From Nymphaea colorata (Eukaryota > Streptophyta > Magnoliopsida > Nymphaeales > Nymphaeaceae), in assembly GCF_008831285.2 (NCBI RefSeq), contig NC_045149.1, forward strand, positions 6,653,417-6,717,416: DNA of 64,000 nt, read 5' to 3'. Below the pieces are notes generated by a model. The model was not told the origin of the DNA and did no database searches. It saw nothing but the letters and a program-made list of their open reading frames with translations. Of this stretch, positions 25,530-36,445 are shown in pieces (position 1 is the stretch's first letter; each line of letters starts with the position of its first letter). Made by a program: the position numbers and the translations under genes.

Positions 25530-27281
25530 CGATAGGTACATAATTGCATTACATTAAATTGGTCTTTCCTTTTGAGACAGTAACATGCGGAAGTCACCCA
25601 TGCCAAATGATCATCACAGTCTCCTTAGGAGCAGGTAAATAGCATGGTAGAGAAAACAAAGAGTTGTAACTGTCATGATCTTCCGGGAATCTACGTTCCT
25701 GTTTCTGATCACTTCTTTCTCGTGAAATTTGTTCGTTACCAGTAGTGGGATCCATGAAATTCCTCATGCATATGGAGATCTTCCATATCTGATATCGCCA
25801 TCATTTTTTTTTCTATCAAGGTCTATCGCCTTAAGGAGCATAGCCTAGCTGGTCTAGTTGGTGGGCAAGTGAAAGCCCGATCATCAATTTTATTCTTGTT
25901 GGTACTGCTCTCCTGCAAACAATGGCTGATGTTATTCTCAAGGGAATAACCATAAGTTTCTAGGTCTTCAAATAGCTTTGAACTTCGAGAGGAGGAGAAA
26001 GAGAAAAGAAGCTTCTACCTCTTCCGGGTGTCCCCACCACCCATTCTAGCGAGGTATGTGCAGAAAAGGGGTGGAAGCAATGTGAAACCTTTTCTTTTAG
26101 GCATATACAGCTAGCGGTTAGGTGGCTGTCTATACGTTTGGAGAAGGGTTAGTCCATACCCCCTTCTATTATCCCTCAGTTAGGTCCCTGTGAGAAACAT
26201 AGTTGTTGATGCTTTTTGTCCAACTAAAGTTAGGCTGCAGATACATTTCTCATTCACTATTTACTAACAAGTATTTTTTAGGTCAAATTTGTTCGGTGGG
26301 AAGGTTTGCAGTTTTCCACCGTCAAGTTGGGAAGCCAGGTGCTGTTAGATATGGGGAGGTGGGTGTTACTAAATCATACTACCAATGATGCATGTTTTGT
26401 GTTAAGGAAACCTAAAACCCAACCTTTTTTGTCACAAAATGAAATGCGCCAGTACGCGACTTCTGTGGGTGCACTTTGTTTTTCTTGTCCAAGAGAAAGT
26501 TCTAACCGGCCTCCACAATGTGTCGAGCCAGTTCAAGCTCGAGTTCAACTGTATGTTCGAACGAGTCGAGTTCGAGTCATCTCAATAGCCTTGCACAATC
26601 AGTCAGGCCAGCTCGACTTGACTACATAATGAATGCTGAAATGAGATGAGCTCGACGTTATATAGTTGAGTCGAGCTGGAGCATGTTTTATGGAGCTTGA
26701 CTCGAGTTCTAGCTGAGCTGGAGCTCAAGTTTTTTGAGTTGAGCCGAGCTCAAGCTGAGCCAACTCGACTCAGCTCATGTGGAGCCCTAGTTTCTAGAAT
26801 AGGGTGGAAGAGAATTTTTTTCCAATATATGTTCCAATTTCAGCTCGTGTTTGACGGGCACAAAAGATTTACCTAGAATATTTTTCAGTTGTTTGATGGG
26901 GGTCGAGAAAAATCCTGTACAAATTTGATTTACTGTTTCTATAAATCGTCCCTAAAAAAGTTGCGCTTACAAGGACATCAAACATCCTATGAAATCATGA
27001 CCGTTACGTGACAGGTTACAAGAACATTATATACTCTCCCTCTCCCTGTCTCTAGAAATGGCAATCTGCGTTATATATTTAACAAGCTTAATTTCGTATA
27101 TTGAGAAAAAAAACAGGAAATGGCATTATTTATTTGGAGATAAGAAGAAGCATATCCCCACAAAAAAACATCTGTACAAACAGAGTTCAGATAATCTCAA
27201 GTGTTTAGGAGGTCGTAATTAAGTTTCAATAAGAGCTCTCAGTAACATACAATACCCAAGCTGAGGTTTATCAAGGAGTAG
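25530..27281. other. Intergenic stretch before the LTR element
   Basis: No gene is recognisable. Near 25846-25870 the words TAGCCTAGCTGGTCTAGTTGG look like a degraded SINE A-box region. An inverted-repeat element rich in GAGCTCGA words spans about 26507-26790 and has its own entry. Confidence 0.55.
26507..26790. mobile_element. GAGCTCGA-rich TIR element (hAT/MITE-like)
   Basis: The start (CGGCCTCCACAATGTGTCGAG) and the reverse complement of the end (CTAGGGCTCCACATGAGCTG) align with one gap, so the block has inverted ends. The interior is a degenerate array of TCGAG/GAGCTC words in both orientations. Related sequence lies at 35091-35190 and 37012-37443. The superfamily is inferred from the TAGGG tip only. 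Confidence 0.5.
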
Positions 27282-27286
27282 AACAG

Positions 27287-27718
27287 TGTCACGGGTCGAC
27301 TCCTTCGGACCGTGCGGCACAACAAACTCTCGCCAGTAAGCTGCAAACATTCGCCTCGTTCAAGTGGGCACAGATCACTTGAATGCTTTTTGATAATAGA
27401 AGCCATAAAATACACAAAAGAATGTGGAAAGAAAACTCGCAATATATTATTTAAACAGTTGAGTACATCACGAGGGAAAGCAAGTAAGCTTTTACACTTT
27501 ACTTACAAAAGATGATCGTTACAAAAGATGGCTGAAACCGCTTACAGAATTCTCATGCTGACCATCCAAAAAAAGGAATCTCAATCTTTACACTTGGGGC
27601 CGTTTTAAGAGGGTGCTCTGAGCAAGGTGAACATTTGAGCTTACACTAAGACTCAACATAAACAAAACAAATACAACAAAAGCAAAGGACGACTATACAA
27701 ACACGACACAAGGGAACA
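27287..27718 (-). repeat. 3' LTR of the gypsy element
   Basis: This 432-base copy begins TGTCACGGGTCGAC on the plus strand and ends GGGAACA. It matches the copy at 29984-30400 along its whole length and abuts the polypurine tract, which makes it the 3' LTR. Confidence 0.9.
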
Positions 27719-27731
27719 GGCTCCCCCTTCA
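27719..27731 (-). other. Polypurine tract of the gypsy element
   Basis: Read on the minus strand, the bases directly before the 3' LTR are TGAAGGGGGAGCC, a purine run in the position where plus-strand priming takes place in LTR retrotransposons. Confidence 0.75.
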
Positions 27732-27733
27732 AA

Positions 27734-28280
27734 TCAAGTGTCGTCTTCGGTGCTAGCAGCTTCATGGTAGACCCTGACTTCTTCTGGATGACTTCGCTTC
27801 AAACAAAAGGCATACTCCCATGTTGGCTGGTCTTCGTCTACCCATCTGATGAAGTATCATTTCGGTTCACCAAGGTACTTAACTTTGTACCGAAGGATCT
27901 GGTCTGTCGGTCGACGGCCCTCCGGGTCGAAGGAGCTCGTTGCAAGATTGGTTCTTGCCGCGGCTGGCTTCTCTCCGGGTCTTAAGTATCAGCATAGAAG
28001 GGCTTGAGGTTGTAGACGTGAAACACAGGATGTGCCTTGAAGTCTAGCGGGAGATCTAACTTGTACGCCAACTTCTCAATCCTCTTAACCACAGTAAATG
28101 GCCCTGCATACTTTTTGATCCGTGCTCGATGTCACCCACAGAAGATGCCGGCCCGGTCTGCGTGAAGCTTCACGAGGACTTGGTCACCCGCTCGAAATTC
28201 CATCGACCCTCGTCTTCGATCTGCAAGTTTCTTCAATTCTGTAGGGGCATGACCCACTTTATGCCGAGGTGGCCGCCATC
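27734..28280 (-). pseudogene. Integrase C-terminus and chromodomain-like tail (remnant)
   Basis: Minus-strand translation shows, in order, a stretch with KKLADRRR and FRAGDQVLVKL, then KKYAGPFTVVKRIEKLAYKL and HPVFHVYNLKPF (the GPY/F module at the end of Ty3/gypsy integrases). After that come RYKVKYLGEP, FIRWVDEDQPTWEYAF and a stop at 27734-27736. The last part has the tryptophans and spacing of a retroelement chromodomain, which in this group steers integration to chromatin. In-frame stops occur between the HADR and KKYAG parts and within the chromodomain. The catalytic core of the integrase is absent because of the internal deletion. Confidence 0.8.
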
Positions 28281-28477
28281 TAGGGAGCTTCGCAGGTCGC
28301 GACCTTACCCTTGTCTTTCTTCAGTGTTACCACTGGCACCATGTAGGGAGACTTCTCATCCATAATGCTGACACTACGCAAATGCGGCATCGAGACCATC
28401 TTCGCTGCACTAAGGAGCTCCATGCCAAGAACCATCTGGTAATCGTCCATTGGGACCATAGAAAAGTTGGCTTTCTC

Positions 28478-29953
28478 TTACCAACTCTCAATCTTCACAA
28501 CTACATCCCGGGCCACTCCATGGATGGGTTTTGCCTCTGAGTTGACAGCCTTCATGCGCAACTCTCCCCTCTCAAGGGTGAGGCCTAATCTCCTCGCCTC
28601 TACAACTGAGACGAAATTGTGCGTGGCACCTGTATCTATCATAACCATCGTAAGCTTTCCATTCACCAGAACCTCAATGTACATGAGTTCCCTGGAAGGC
28701 GTCGCTGTCACCTTGGCTTTCTCTTCACGTTTCAGTGAATTGAGAAGCTGAAGTGCTCTAATCCTCGATCCTTCCCCTTCTTCAGTCTCGCCTTCGGTGG
28801 CCCTCGCGGCATTGGCCTGTTTGGTAGGTCTCATCGGTTTTGGGCAGACACGCGCATAGTGCCTTCCTCCTCAGACCCAACAAGTCACTTCTCTTGATGG
28901 CCCATTGTAGTCCTTGCGAAAGAAGGGTTTTCTCTCGGCTGGCTTATGGGGCGACGATTCATTTCTGTTGTCGCCCCGTTCCTCCCTCTTACCGTCATGG
29001 TCAGACTTCTTCGTAGACTTGAAGGTATCTGTGTAGCTTCTGCGTTGGGTGTCGGCCAAGCGCTCGGCTGCCACATATGCATGCTCTAAGGTCTCAAGAT
29101 TCGATCTCTCCACGTCGGCCTGGGCCCAAGATTGGAACCCTATGATGAACCAGTGAAGTTTGTCTTTTTTTGGCATCATAGGCACGTCTAGCATAACCTT
29201 TTGGTATGCCATGATGTAATCTCTCAATGCACCTGTCTGCTTTATGTTCGCAACCAACCGATAAACATGTCTTTCAGCATCTACGGGCATGAAGTATCCC
29301 TTCAATTGTTTGCGGAAGTCGTCGAAGGTACGAATCGTGCAGTCCCTATTCTTAATGTCTAACATTTTCCGCCTCCACCAAGCCACATCATATCCCTCTA
29401 ATAACATTGTTGCGGTCTTGATCTTCAAGTCCTCCTCTACTACGTTCTGCAAGTACATGTAGTAGTCAACTTGGAACAGAAAGTTGTTGATCGCCCTCGC
29501 ATCCCGGCTACCACTATACTTCGCCGGACGTTGAACGTCGATCCTACTAGTCCTTTCTTGACTACTGCTAGCTGAATTAGTACGTAGCAGTCTCTAGTTT
29601 GAAGCCCGAAGTCCAGCGACTTCGTCCTGTAAGGTCTTCACCAAGTCAGAGAGTGATCAGTTCATGGCCACTGACTCGGCCATCTGTTCCCGCATCAACT
29701 TCATCTCCTCCTTGAATCCCTCAAAGGTCTCAACAGCAAAGCCAAGGGCTTCCTCATGGGTGGCCACATCTGCGACCAACCGGTTCACCGTCTCCTCCAG
29801 GTCTCCCTGGTCATGGGCCGGGCTCGCCTCCTCTGGGCGGGCCGGCTCCTTGCCTTTGGCACATCGCAGATTGTATTGTGATGTCGTGGCGTCCTCCTCA
29901 ACAGCAGCAAATCGGCGTGACGCTCTACACCGACTCTCCGATCGCTTCCCCAT
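28478..29953 (-). pseudogene. gag-protease of the gypsy element, broken by stops
   Basis: The frame starts at an ATG at 29953 (MGKRSESR), about 30 bases downstream of the 5' LTR. It runs through a coiled-coil-like N-terminal part, a retrotransposon gag domain (AWWRRKMLD, FRKQLKGYF, ALRDYI) around 29100-29450, a basic zinc-knuckle region and an aspartic protease with active-site motif DTGATHNF (Asp-Thr-Gly-Ala codons at 28625-28636). One stop near 29657 splits the N-terminal part. A second at 28871-28873 falls where a CCHC zinc knuckle would have its second cysteine. A third ends the protease at 28478. The frame stays in register across the breaks, so the decay is by point mutation and not frameshift. 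Confidence 0.82.
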
Positions 29954-29967
29954 ATTGAGCAGAATCT

Positions 29968-29981
29968 GGGCTCTAATACCA
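29968..29981 (-). other. Primer-binding site, initiator Met tRNA type
   Basis: Two bases inside the 5' LTR the minus strand reads TGGTATTAGAGCCC. This matches the usual TGGTATCAGAGC of the plant initiator methionine tRNA 3' end with one C-to-T change. Confidence 0.8.
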
Positions 29982-29983
29982 GC

Positions 29984-30400
29984 TGTCACGGGCCGACTCA
30001 TTCGAACCGTGTGGTGCGGCAAACTCTCGCAAGTAAGCCGCAAGCCTTCGCCTCGTTCAAGTGGGCGCAGATCACTTGAATGCTTTTTGAAAATAGAAGA
30101 CACAAAATACACAAAAGAATGTGGAAAGAAAACTCGCAATATATTCACTTAAACAGTTGAGTGCATCACGAGGGAAAGCAAGTAAGCTTTTACACTTTAC
30201 TTACAAATGATGGTCGAAGCCGCTAACAGAATTTTCATGTCGACCATCCAAAACAAGGAATCACAATCTTTACACTTGGGACCGTTTTGGGAGGGTGCTC
30301 TGACACAGGTGAACATTCGAACTTACACCAAGACTCAACATAAACAAAGCAAATACAGCAAAAGCAAATGACAACTATACAGACACAACATATGAGAACA
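29984..30400 (-). repeat. 5' LTR of the gypsy element
   Basis: This 417-base copy runs from TGTCACGGGCCGAC to GAGAACA. It is the 5' LTR because the primer-binding site lies next to it on the element's own strand. It is 15 bases shorter than its partner through small gaps. Confidence 0.9.
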
Positions 30401-30405
30401 AACAG

Positions 30406-31106
30406 ACTCCTCAAGTTAAATTGGGATTACTAATCAAATATGAATGTGTGCTCTGATACCATTTTCACTACCTACATGCAAGATCAGACAACCAATCACT
30501 AATCAAGGAGACATATAACAGTGCATGCAAGTTTACAAACCATTTTCAAACTTGTCCACTAATAGAGCAGCAACTAGTTCACATGAAAATATGAAGGTTT
30601 TTTGGTCCATGATCATGTACTCATGCAATCCATTTGCATGACCTCAGATTTGAGTAAATATTCAATCGGCTTCGGGTGGAATATATTTTTAAACAAGTAT
30701 CCTACCCAATGTCCATAAAGTGGTTTGGATTTGGTTTAAAAGTCAGGTACGGTTTTGGATGTTTATAAAAAAAAAAAAAAGGATTTGGATTGTTGAATTT
30801 GGATCCAGTTATAGATATGAGATAAGTTTTTCTTCATTTCCATTTGAATCCAAATATAAGAACAGCTGAAAAACTAGATACGGTAGAGAATATATCCAAC
30901 TCAAATCTGATCCATTTACATCCCTAATTCCCCAAATTTCAAACTGCTTACAACTCGCTTTAAGCATGGTCAAAATGAATAAGTATTTTAACAATTTCAT
31001 GCTGAAGATGTTAATATGTATGTGAGCATTCATGTGGTGAAATGGTGTTGATATAAATGTTAATGTGAAATGGTGTTGATATAAATGTTAATGCGTTTAC
31101 AACGAT
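30406..31106. other. Intergenic stretch between the LTR element and ALG8
   Basis: A perfect 12-base match to an initiator-Met primer-binding site (TGGTATCAGAGC on the minus strand) lies at 30450-30461, without a visible LTR. An A/T-rich dispersed repeat spans about 30646-30927 and ends in ATTTACATCCCTA. A 27-base word ending in GATATAAATGTTAATG is repeated in tandem near 31038-31092. No gene is seen. Confidence 0.5.
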
Positions 31107-31146
31107 TCAGGGATGGATAGGTTCATGCTGCATAATACCAGGTGAT

Positions 31147-31152
31147 TTTATT
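31147..31152 (-). terminator. Candidate poly(A) signal of ALG8
   Basis: AATAAA on the minus strand, about 390 bases after the ALG8 stop codon, is a reasonable polyadenylation signal. The implied 3' UTR has no open frame of note. Confidence 0.35.
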
Positions 31153-31540
31153 AAGTTGATCCGAGGAAAATGAGGAAGATGGAGAGGAGAGGAGGGCCTT
31201 CTCCCTTTCACTAGGACAAGTCTTTGATTTGATCTCATACAACAATTCGTTGTCTGCAGCACTGGACCGCAACTCAACATATCTAAGCTACTAATTGCCA
31301 TGCATTAAAAATTCTACCTCACCTTGATATCGATCCAAAGATATCTGAAATTGTATAGAAATAGCGAGCAAAGACCAAGGCCGCATATCTGCAAGGCTAT
31401 ATAGTGAAAAGGAGTACATCCGCAAAGTTGTCTTCTTGCTCCTAGTGGCACACGTTCTCTATGTAACTTAAAACGAGAATAAACTGCTATATGTAAATTC
31501 ATGAACGCAGGTGAAGATAGGGCCACGACAGAAAGTTTCA

Positions 31541-33223
31541 CTAAGAACATCTGATTATCCTATTCAATTGGAAGAACCAGGAGTATAACATTCCAAAAGC
31601 ACAATATATGGACACTAACAGAAGAGGTAAGAATGGCATTTTGTCCCCAAAAATATATGGGTGTAAGAACTGTCCCCAAATCTCAATTGCCAACAAGCCC
31701 GAAAGATAGATCTTGGTAGGCCAACCAAATAGTTTTGTTCCCTGCAAAGAAACGCTAGACCGCTTTTTGTCTTTGCCGTCTTCAGAAGCGCTGATCATGC
31801 TGAAATGTTGTGAAAAGCCTGACCACAGGATGGCCGCATGAGTAAGAAGCAACAGCACCTTAACTGGGTACTCTCTGGCTTCGTATAGAAGAGGGAACAA
31901 TGAATAGCATGAAACTGCACAGAAGACAGAAAGGTTTAACGCAACCTTATAAACTTGGAAACAGAAAGACTATATTGATGCATTGAGGCTGCAGATCATG
32001 GTTTCATACAATTGAGGATGCTAAAAAACCCAGAAGGATATTGTTGGCATTATCAGAAGTAGTTTTAACATTTTGAGTACTCTGAGACAACAGAAAACTG
32101 CATTAACATAAGCTCCCTCTGCATGTGGGAGTAAATTATGATGATGGGCCCTAACAAACGGATAAAAAGCCAGCACGAATGTTTTGAAGAATTCTGGGTA
32201 TGCTTAGAAACAAATGGAAAGCTTTTGACAGATTAATTCATTTCAACAGGTGGAAAGATGGAAATTGGTACCGATCTTGGTTTATCAAAAATGGTAGCTA
32301 GCCTATTCAATTCCTATAGTAAAATGGGGGGAAAAAAAAACTGGAGACAAACCTGTAGATAGTAAGAAGTAATGGCTTGCATCCTCCAAATGACTCGTAG
32401 CAATGATGGCAAGGGGAATAACAAAATGAAGTGATGCTTTCTCGTGAACATGCCATCCGAACATAAAACCACAGGTGTAAGCATATGCAACCCACCGAGT
32501 AATGTGCTTTGGTTGAGGAGATTTCCATGCCTTGACAAGGCAGGGAAGTATGGCAAGCATCACCATACAGAAGGTGGTTAAAGGAGTCACCTGACATTGC
32601 CATAGTCAGAAGAATTAGAAGTTAATCAACTCCATCAGAGACAACAACAATTCAATGATACCTGGGGGAGGACAGAAAAAGGAGAGTCTCCAACAAGTCC
32701 ACCAGTGAATGAAGCTGCTGGTGCCTGAATGCTGAACCCAAGTTTCCTCAGCATAAATGCGATGAATTTGTCAGCAATAATGTAAAATACCCAAAAGTTA
32801 GGAGCCCAGTACGCATGGCACAGACCTCTGCCAAAAGGGAATAGTCGGTGCAGAACCTGTTGCATCTGTAGGGGACGTGTGTTTGACATCAGATCTTGAA
32901 TGCACTGTGGTTGTTTAACAAGATGGATGCAGGTATATGCCAACTATGTGGGATGAGCAACTATAGCTACAGGAATATCAGTTACCACCATTTTCATGAA
33001 TTTTTACCCAATAAGAAATGGGATATGTTAGTGCAACATTGGAATACACATGTAACCTGTCAATATATGAATCGTGTAAGAAAAGCTATGGTGTGGGGTG
33101 TAGGTGCAGATGCTGATGAAGCAATTTTCAAAAAAATTTAGGTGTGAGTGCGGCGATGATGTATATATATGTGTGTGTATATATGTATATAAATCATTTG
33201 TCACATAGCTATTTAACTGGTTA

Positions 33224-33286
<63 letters not shown>

Positions 33287-35022
33287 ATCCGGTTCGACTG
33301 ACTGAACCGGATGTTCTGTGCCAGAGAAGCACCAGCACCAACGTCGACATGGGTGTGGCAGCCATTTAGAAGCACCCATGTGACATAGAAGAAAAGACTA
33401 TCCCCTTTAACAAAACCAAGCAAAAAACATGTCATTAAACTTAAACAGTTTATGACACAAGCAGGTAAATGATGATTAATAGTATGCCTCAACATAGCAT
33501 AGAATGAAGATGATATGCAGAGTAACTGAACAGAGAAAAATATGCAAAGGTGCACTGAAAAGGCTCTACATGGACAAGCTTTGGAAGTTTTATTGGAGAA
33601 TGGGAGACAAGATGCAACATGCACCTGAGGCTCAGATTTTGCAAGTTAGACTCGAAAATGAAATGTTCTAGATTTGTTTTATCCCGCATCATCAAGATCT
33701 GAGGATAAATTTTCATCCTAGCTTTGACCCTGAAAGCCTATACTCCTCTTACTTTTATTTGCTTTCAAGCGAGTGGCAAAATAGTCTTCTCAAAATGAGT
33801 GGACATTTTAAACTCAGACAGGAGTTGAATTACCCAAGTGAGAGTTATCTGAGGCAAATTTCAGTCTGATCAAACTTATGGAGGTGGAACTCCAAGTTTC
33901 CAACATAGCTTCCTTCATGCATCTACACATTGGAATATCTTCGGAATTATGTATTCGTCTAAGGATAATGGCTTCAAAGCCAGAAGGCTCAATGGTGTTG
34001 CTCATGGCAGCAGAGAGACGAAGCCAGAAGGTTCAATGGTGTTGGCTAAGGATAAAAAATAACTGACTCAAAAAGAATAAATAGAAAACAAATGAAGAAT
34101 GCATCATGTGCAGTATGCAAAATCAACTAAAAGTGCCCAAACGTTACCTGGAACAGCATAGCAAATTAAGAGCAATCCACTTGGAAATGAATAGAAGCAG
34201 ACTACCATCACAAGAACATAGATCAGAACAAAGTCAACAAAAAAGCATTCTCAACTCCATAGATGTTCATACCTGGCCATGATACAAAAATGGCCCAAAC
34301 GCCACCAAAAACACAGAGACCACCACCGCGCCCATAAGAATCAGCCTCCTCAAGAACCCTCCGAAGCGCCCATTACCCAACCAACAGTAATGCCTCAACA
34401 AATACACGAAATAAACAGGGCCCGCCACCATGAAGAGATGCTTGAAACAGATCAACACAGCAAAAAAGAATCCCCCCAGTAAATCCCGATTACCGTCCTC
34501 GAGGAACGAGAGGGAAATCATCAGAATCCCCAAGAGGAACCCATTATACTGGAAATGCACGTGGTCCACAATCAACAGAGCAGGCGACCACAACACGGCC
34601 ACTAGGATCAAGGCACGCCTCGTCGAGGGGAAGACATTCCGGGCGATCCGTGAAATGCCCAAGAAGAGGATGAGATCGGCGATGATGACGGTCAGTCTCT
34701 GGAAGTAAACGACGGAAGGGGCGGAATAGTTGAGGCCGAGGTTGAGGTCGACGATGGTAGGATCGATAATGGCAGCAAAAAATGATAGGAAGCGCTCAAA
34801 GAAGGCAAAGAAGGGAGGGTAGTCGAGAGTCCACTGGCTGGTTTCGTCGGAGTACCAGAGCGAGAGGGGGAGGGAATGGGTGATGGCGAGCCAGTGGCGG
34901 TGGACCTCAAAATCAGTGCTGCGGTATGCGGGGATGAGGAGAAGCTTGATGCAGGTGGCAACAGCGAAGTACCAACCTGCTTCTCTCGCGATACTCATCG
35001 GAGAAGGCGTTGGCATCTCCAC
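31541..35022 (-). CDS. ALG8: ALG8, dolichyl-P-glucose:Glc1Man9GlcNAc2-PP-dolichol glucosyltransferase, four exons
   Basis: Exons on the minus strand are 35022-34273, 32865-32662, 32590-32353 and 31914-31541. All introns are GT-AG (1,407, 71 and 438 bases) and phases agree, giving 521 residues, close to the usual length. It is a multi-pass ER membrane enzyme of glycosyltransferase family GT57 that adds the second glucose to the lipid-linked N-glycan donor. Visible signatures are the first luminal loop DFEVHRHW (Asp37, in the acidic motif held to be catalytic in this fold), LDYPPFFAFFE at 66-76, VDHVHFQYNGFLLG, LFPFGRGLCHAYWAPNFW in exon 2, and HEKASLHFVIPL in exon 3. DYPPFFAFFE separates ALG8 from its sister ALG6, which has a different loop. 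The start MEMPTPSP is the only in-frame Met before the first membrane segment, apart from Met3 and Met9. Intron 1 holds a (TG)n(TA)n microsatellite. Confidence 0.95.
33221..33315. repeat. (TG)n(TA)n microsatellite and small hairpin in ALG8 intron 1
   Basis: A compound GTGTGT then TATATA tract (about 33222-33283) is followed at once by ATCCGGTTC-GACTGACT-GAACCGGAT, a perfect 9-base inverted repeat with an 8-base loop. It lies wholly within intron 1 of ALG8. Confidence 0.85.
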
Positions 35023-35090
35023 TCCTCACCTTCGTCTCCCTGCTGCCATGGACAGAGAAAGCGTAACGAAGGTTGTTCAAAAGCAGTACT

Positions 35091-35190
35091 AGCGGTGCAC
35101 ACCAGCCGAGCCGAGCTCGAGTTGGATTACTTCGAGCCTCGACTCGAGTTTACTCGACTCAAGCTCGAGCTCGACTCGATTTTACAACAT
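35091..35190. repeat. GAGCTCGA-type repeat in the ALG8 upstream region
   Basis: Beginning AGCGGTGCACACCAGCCGAG about 70 bases upstream of the ALG8 start codon, the sequence turns into TCGAG/GAGCTC words like those at 26507-26790 and 37012-37443. The far end is unclear and may extend to about 35240. Confidence 0.6.
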
Positions 35191-35929
35191 GTAATTTGGA
35201 TTCCACTTTAAACATGTTTTGTTTTAGGCTGTATTTGGTCTAAGTATTTTATTATTATAATTTAACATTTGAAACTTGACTCGTTTAGCATTTGGAGCAT
35301 ATGTCTTGTTTCTTTTAACTCCACATTAAGAACACAAGTAAAAAAAACTAGATTATTAGCTATTAAAATTATGGAATGATGCAAATATACATTGACATGA
35401 CAAAGTAATCGTACAAAATGTGACTGGTACTTGTTTGCTATGCTGTTCAACATGAAAGACAAACACATAGTTTAATGTTAAATTAATTGTTTTTATTTTC
35501 TAATTTTTATTTATTACTTGTTTACTTTTTTTTTTTTATGTGTGTTATTAGTTTCTCACCTATTTCATTTTTCCTTGACTTGTAGAAATTCTTAAATTTT
35601 CTACAAATTTATCGTATTTATCCCATATTTCTTTTTTCAATCTATTTGTATATTACACAAGAAAAACATCATTGTTTAAAATGTGAAAACATTTTTGTGA
35701 CTATATGATTGGACCCATATGTAAAAGTTGAAAAAACTTCTCAACAACTTTCAGCAACATGGGTACATTCTTTTGCGATTTGTATTAAATAAAGATAACA
35801 GATTAATAGAAATCCCAAATAATAAACCCTTGAAATAGAAATCCCAAATAATAAACCCTATATAAAGGGAATATTTCCATGGAAAAGTAAAGCTCACCCA
35901 TTCTACGAGATTGTATGTTACTAAACCTA

Positions 35930-36215
35930 GGGATTGGGCCAGCCCGACACCCAAAATCCATGTCCAAGCCCGGCCCAACACTTAAAACCTGAGCTCGAGC
36001 TCGGCCCGAGCCTAGCCCGATTAAATTAAAAAACATATACTTTAATTTAAAATAATATATAAATACAATTAATTGTAATAAAATATTATAATTATATATG
36101 AAAATTAGTCAAATATGTATTAAAAAAATTATCGGGCCGAACCGGGCTCAGTCAGGCCCACCAGGGGTGGCCCGGTTCTTTTTTTCGGGCCGGGTACCGA
36201 TTATCCTTCGAGTAC
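35930..36215. repeat. GGGCCG-armed repeat with AT core
   Basis: The left arm carries AGCCCGGCCCAA and CTCGGCCCGAGCC, the core of about 90 bases is almost only A and T, and the right arm carries ATCGGGCCGAACCGGGCT and CGGGCCGGGTACCGA. Related sequence is seen at about 46325-46475 and 47890-48275. The family is not identified. Confidence 0.55.
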
Positions 36216-36377
36216 CCAACCCACGCCCCCAACCTTATATGTTACTGTTGTAAGAGGTCACACTTCACTCAGCCTGCCTTTTACTAGAAACCTTGTCCTT
36301 TATACAAACATGTTCTTGAAAAGGGGTTCATGAACATAGAAATAGAAGTGATGTGTCTTCTACATGAGAGTACTAAC

Positions 36378-36445
36378 TATGGGAATTGAACAGGTGATGT
36401 GCCTTCTACACAACCACCTGCCTAACCAACTATACTAGGCCCCGG
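36378..36445 (-). repeat. SINE-like head, minus strand
   Basis: On the minus strand, TAGTATAGTTGGTTAGGCAGG is followed by TGTTCAATTCCCATA at a SINE-like distance. The tail probably continues toward 36250, but its end is not defined. Confidence 0.5.

Larger units (their letters stand above)
27282..30405 (-). mobile_element. Internally deleted Ty3/gypsy chromovirus-type LTR retrotransposon
   Basis: All structural landmarks are present: matching 5-base target duplications AACAG at 27282-27286 and 30401-30405, two LTRs (27287-27718 and 29984-30400) that begin TGTCACGGG and end GAACA, a primer-binding site, and a polypurine tract. The element reads on the minus strand. The interior is only 2,265 bases: gag and an aspartic protease at the 5' side, then a jump to the integrase C-terminus and a chromodomain-like tail at the 3' side. 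Reverse transcriptase, RNase H and the integrase core are absent, so it cannot move by itself. The LTRs differ at roughly one position in ten over the first 140 bases, mostly transitions, so the insertion is not young. Confidence 0.9.

Noticed and set aside
29664-30152. 162-codon plus-strand frame over the LTR/gag boundary
   Set aside because: It is antisense to gag and crosses into the LTR. The minus-strand frame has the gag start in the right place after the PBS.
33028-33624. 198-codon minus-strand frame inside ALG8 intron 1
   Set aside because: It runs through the (TA)n tract, has no domain, and splicing of ALG8 skips it cleanly.
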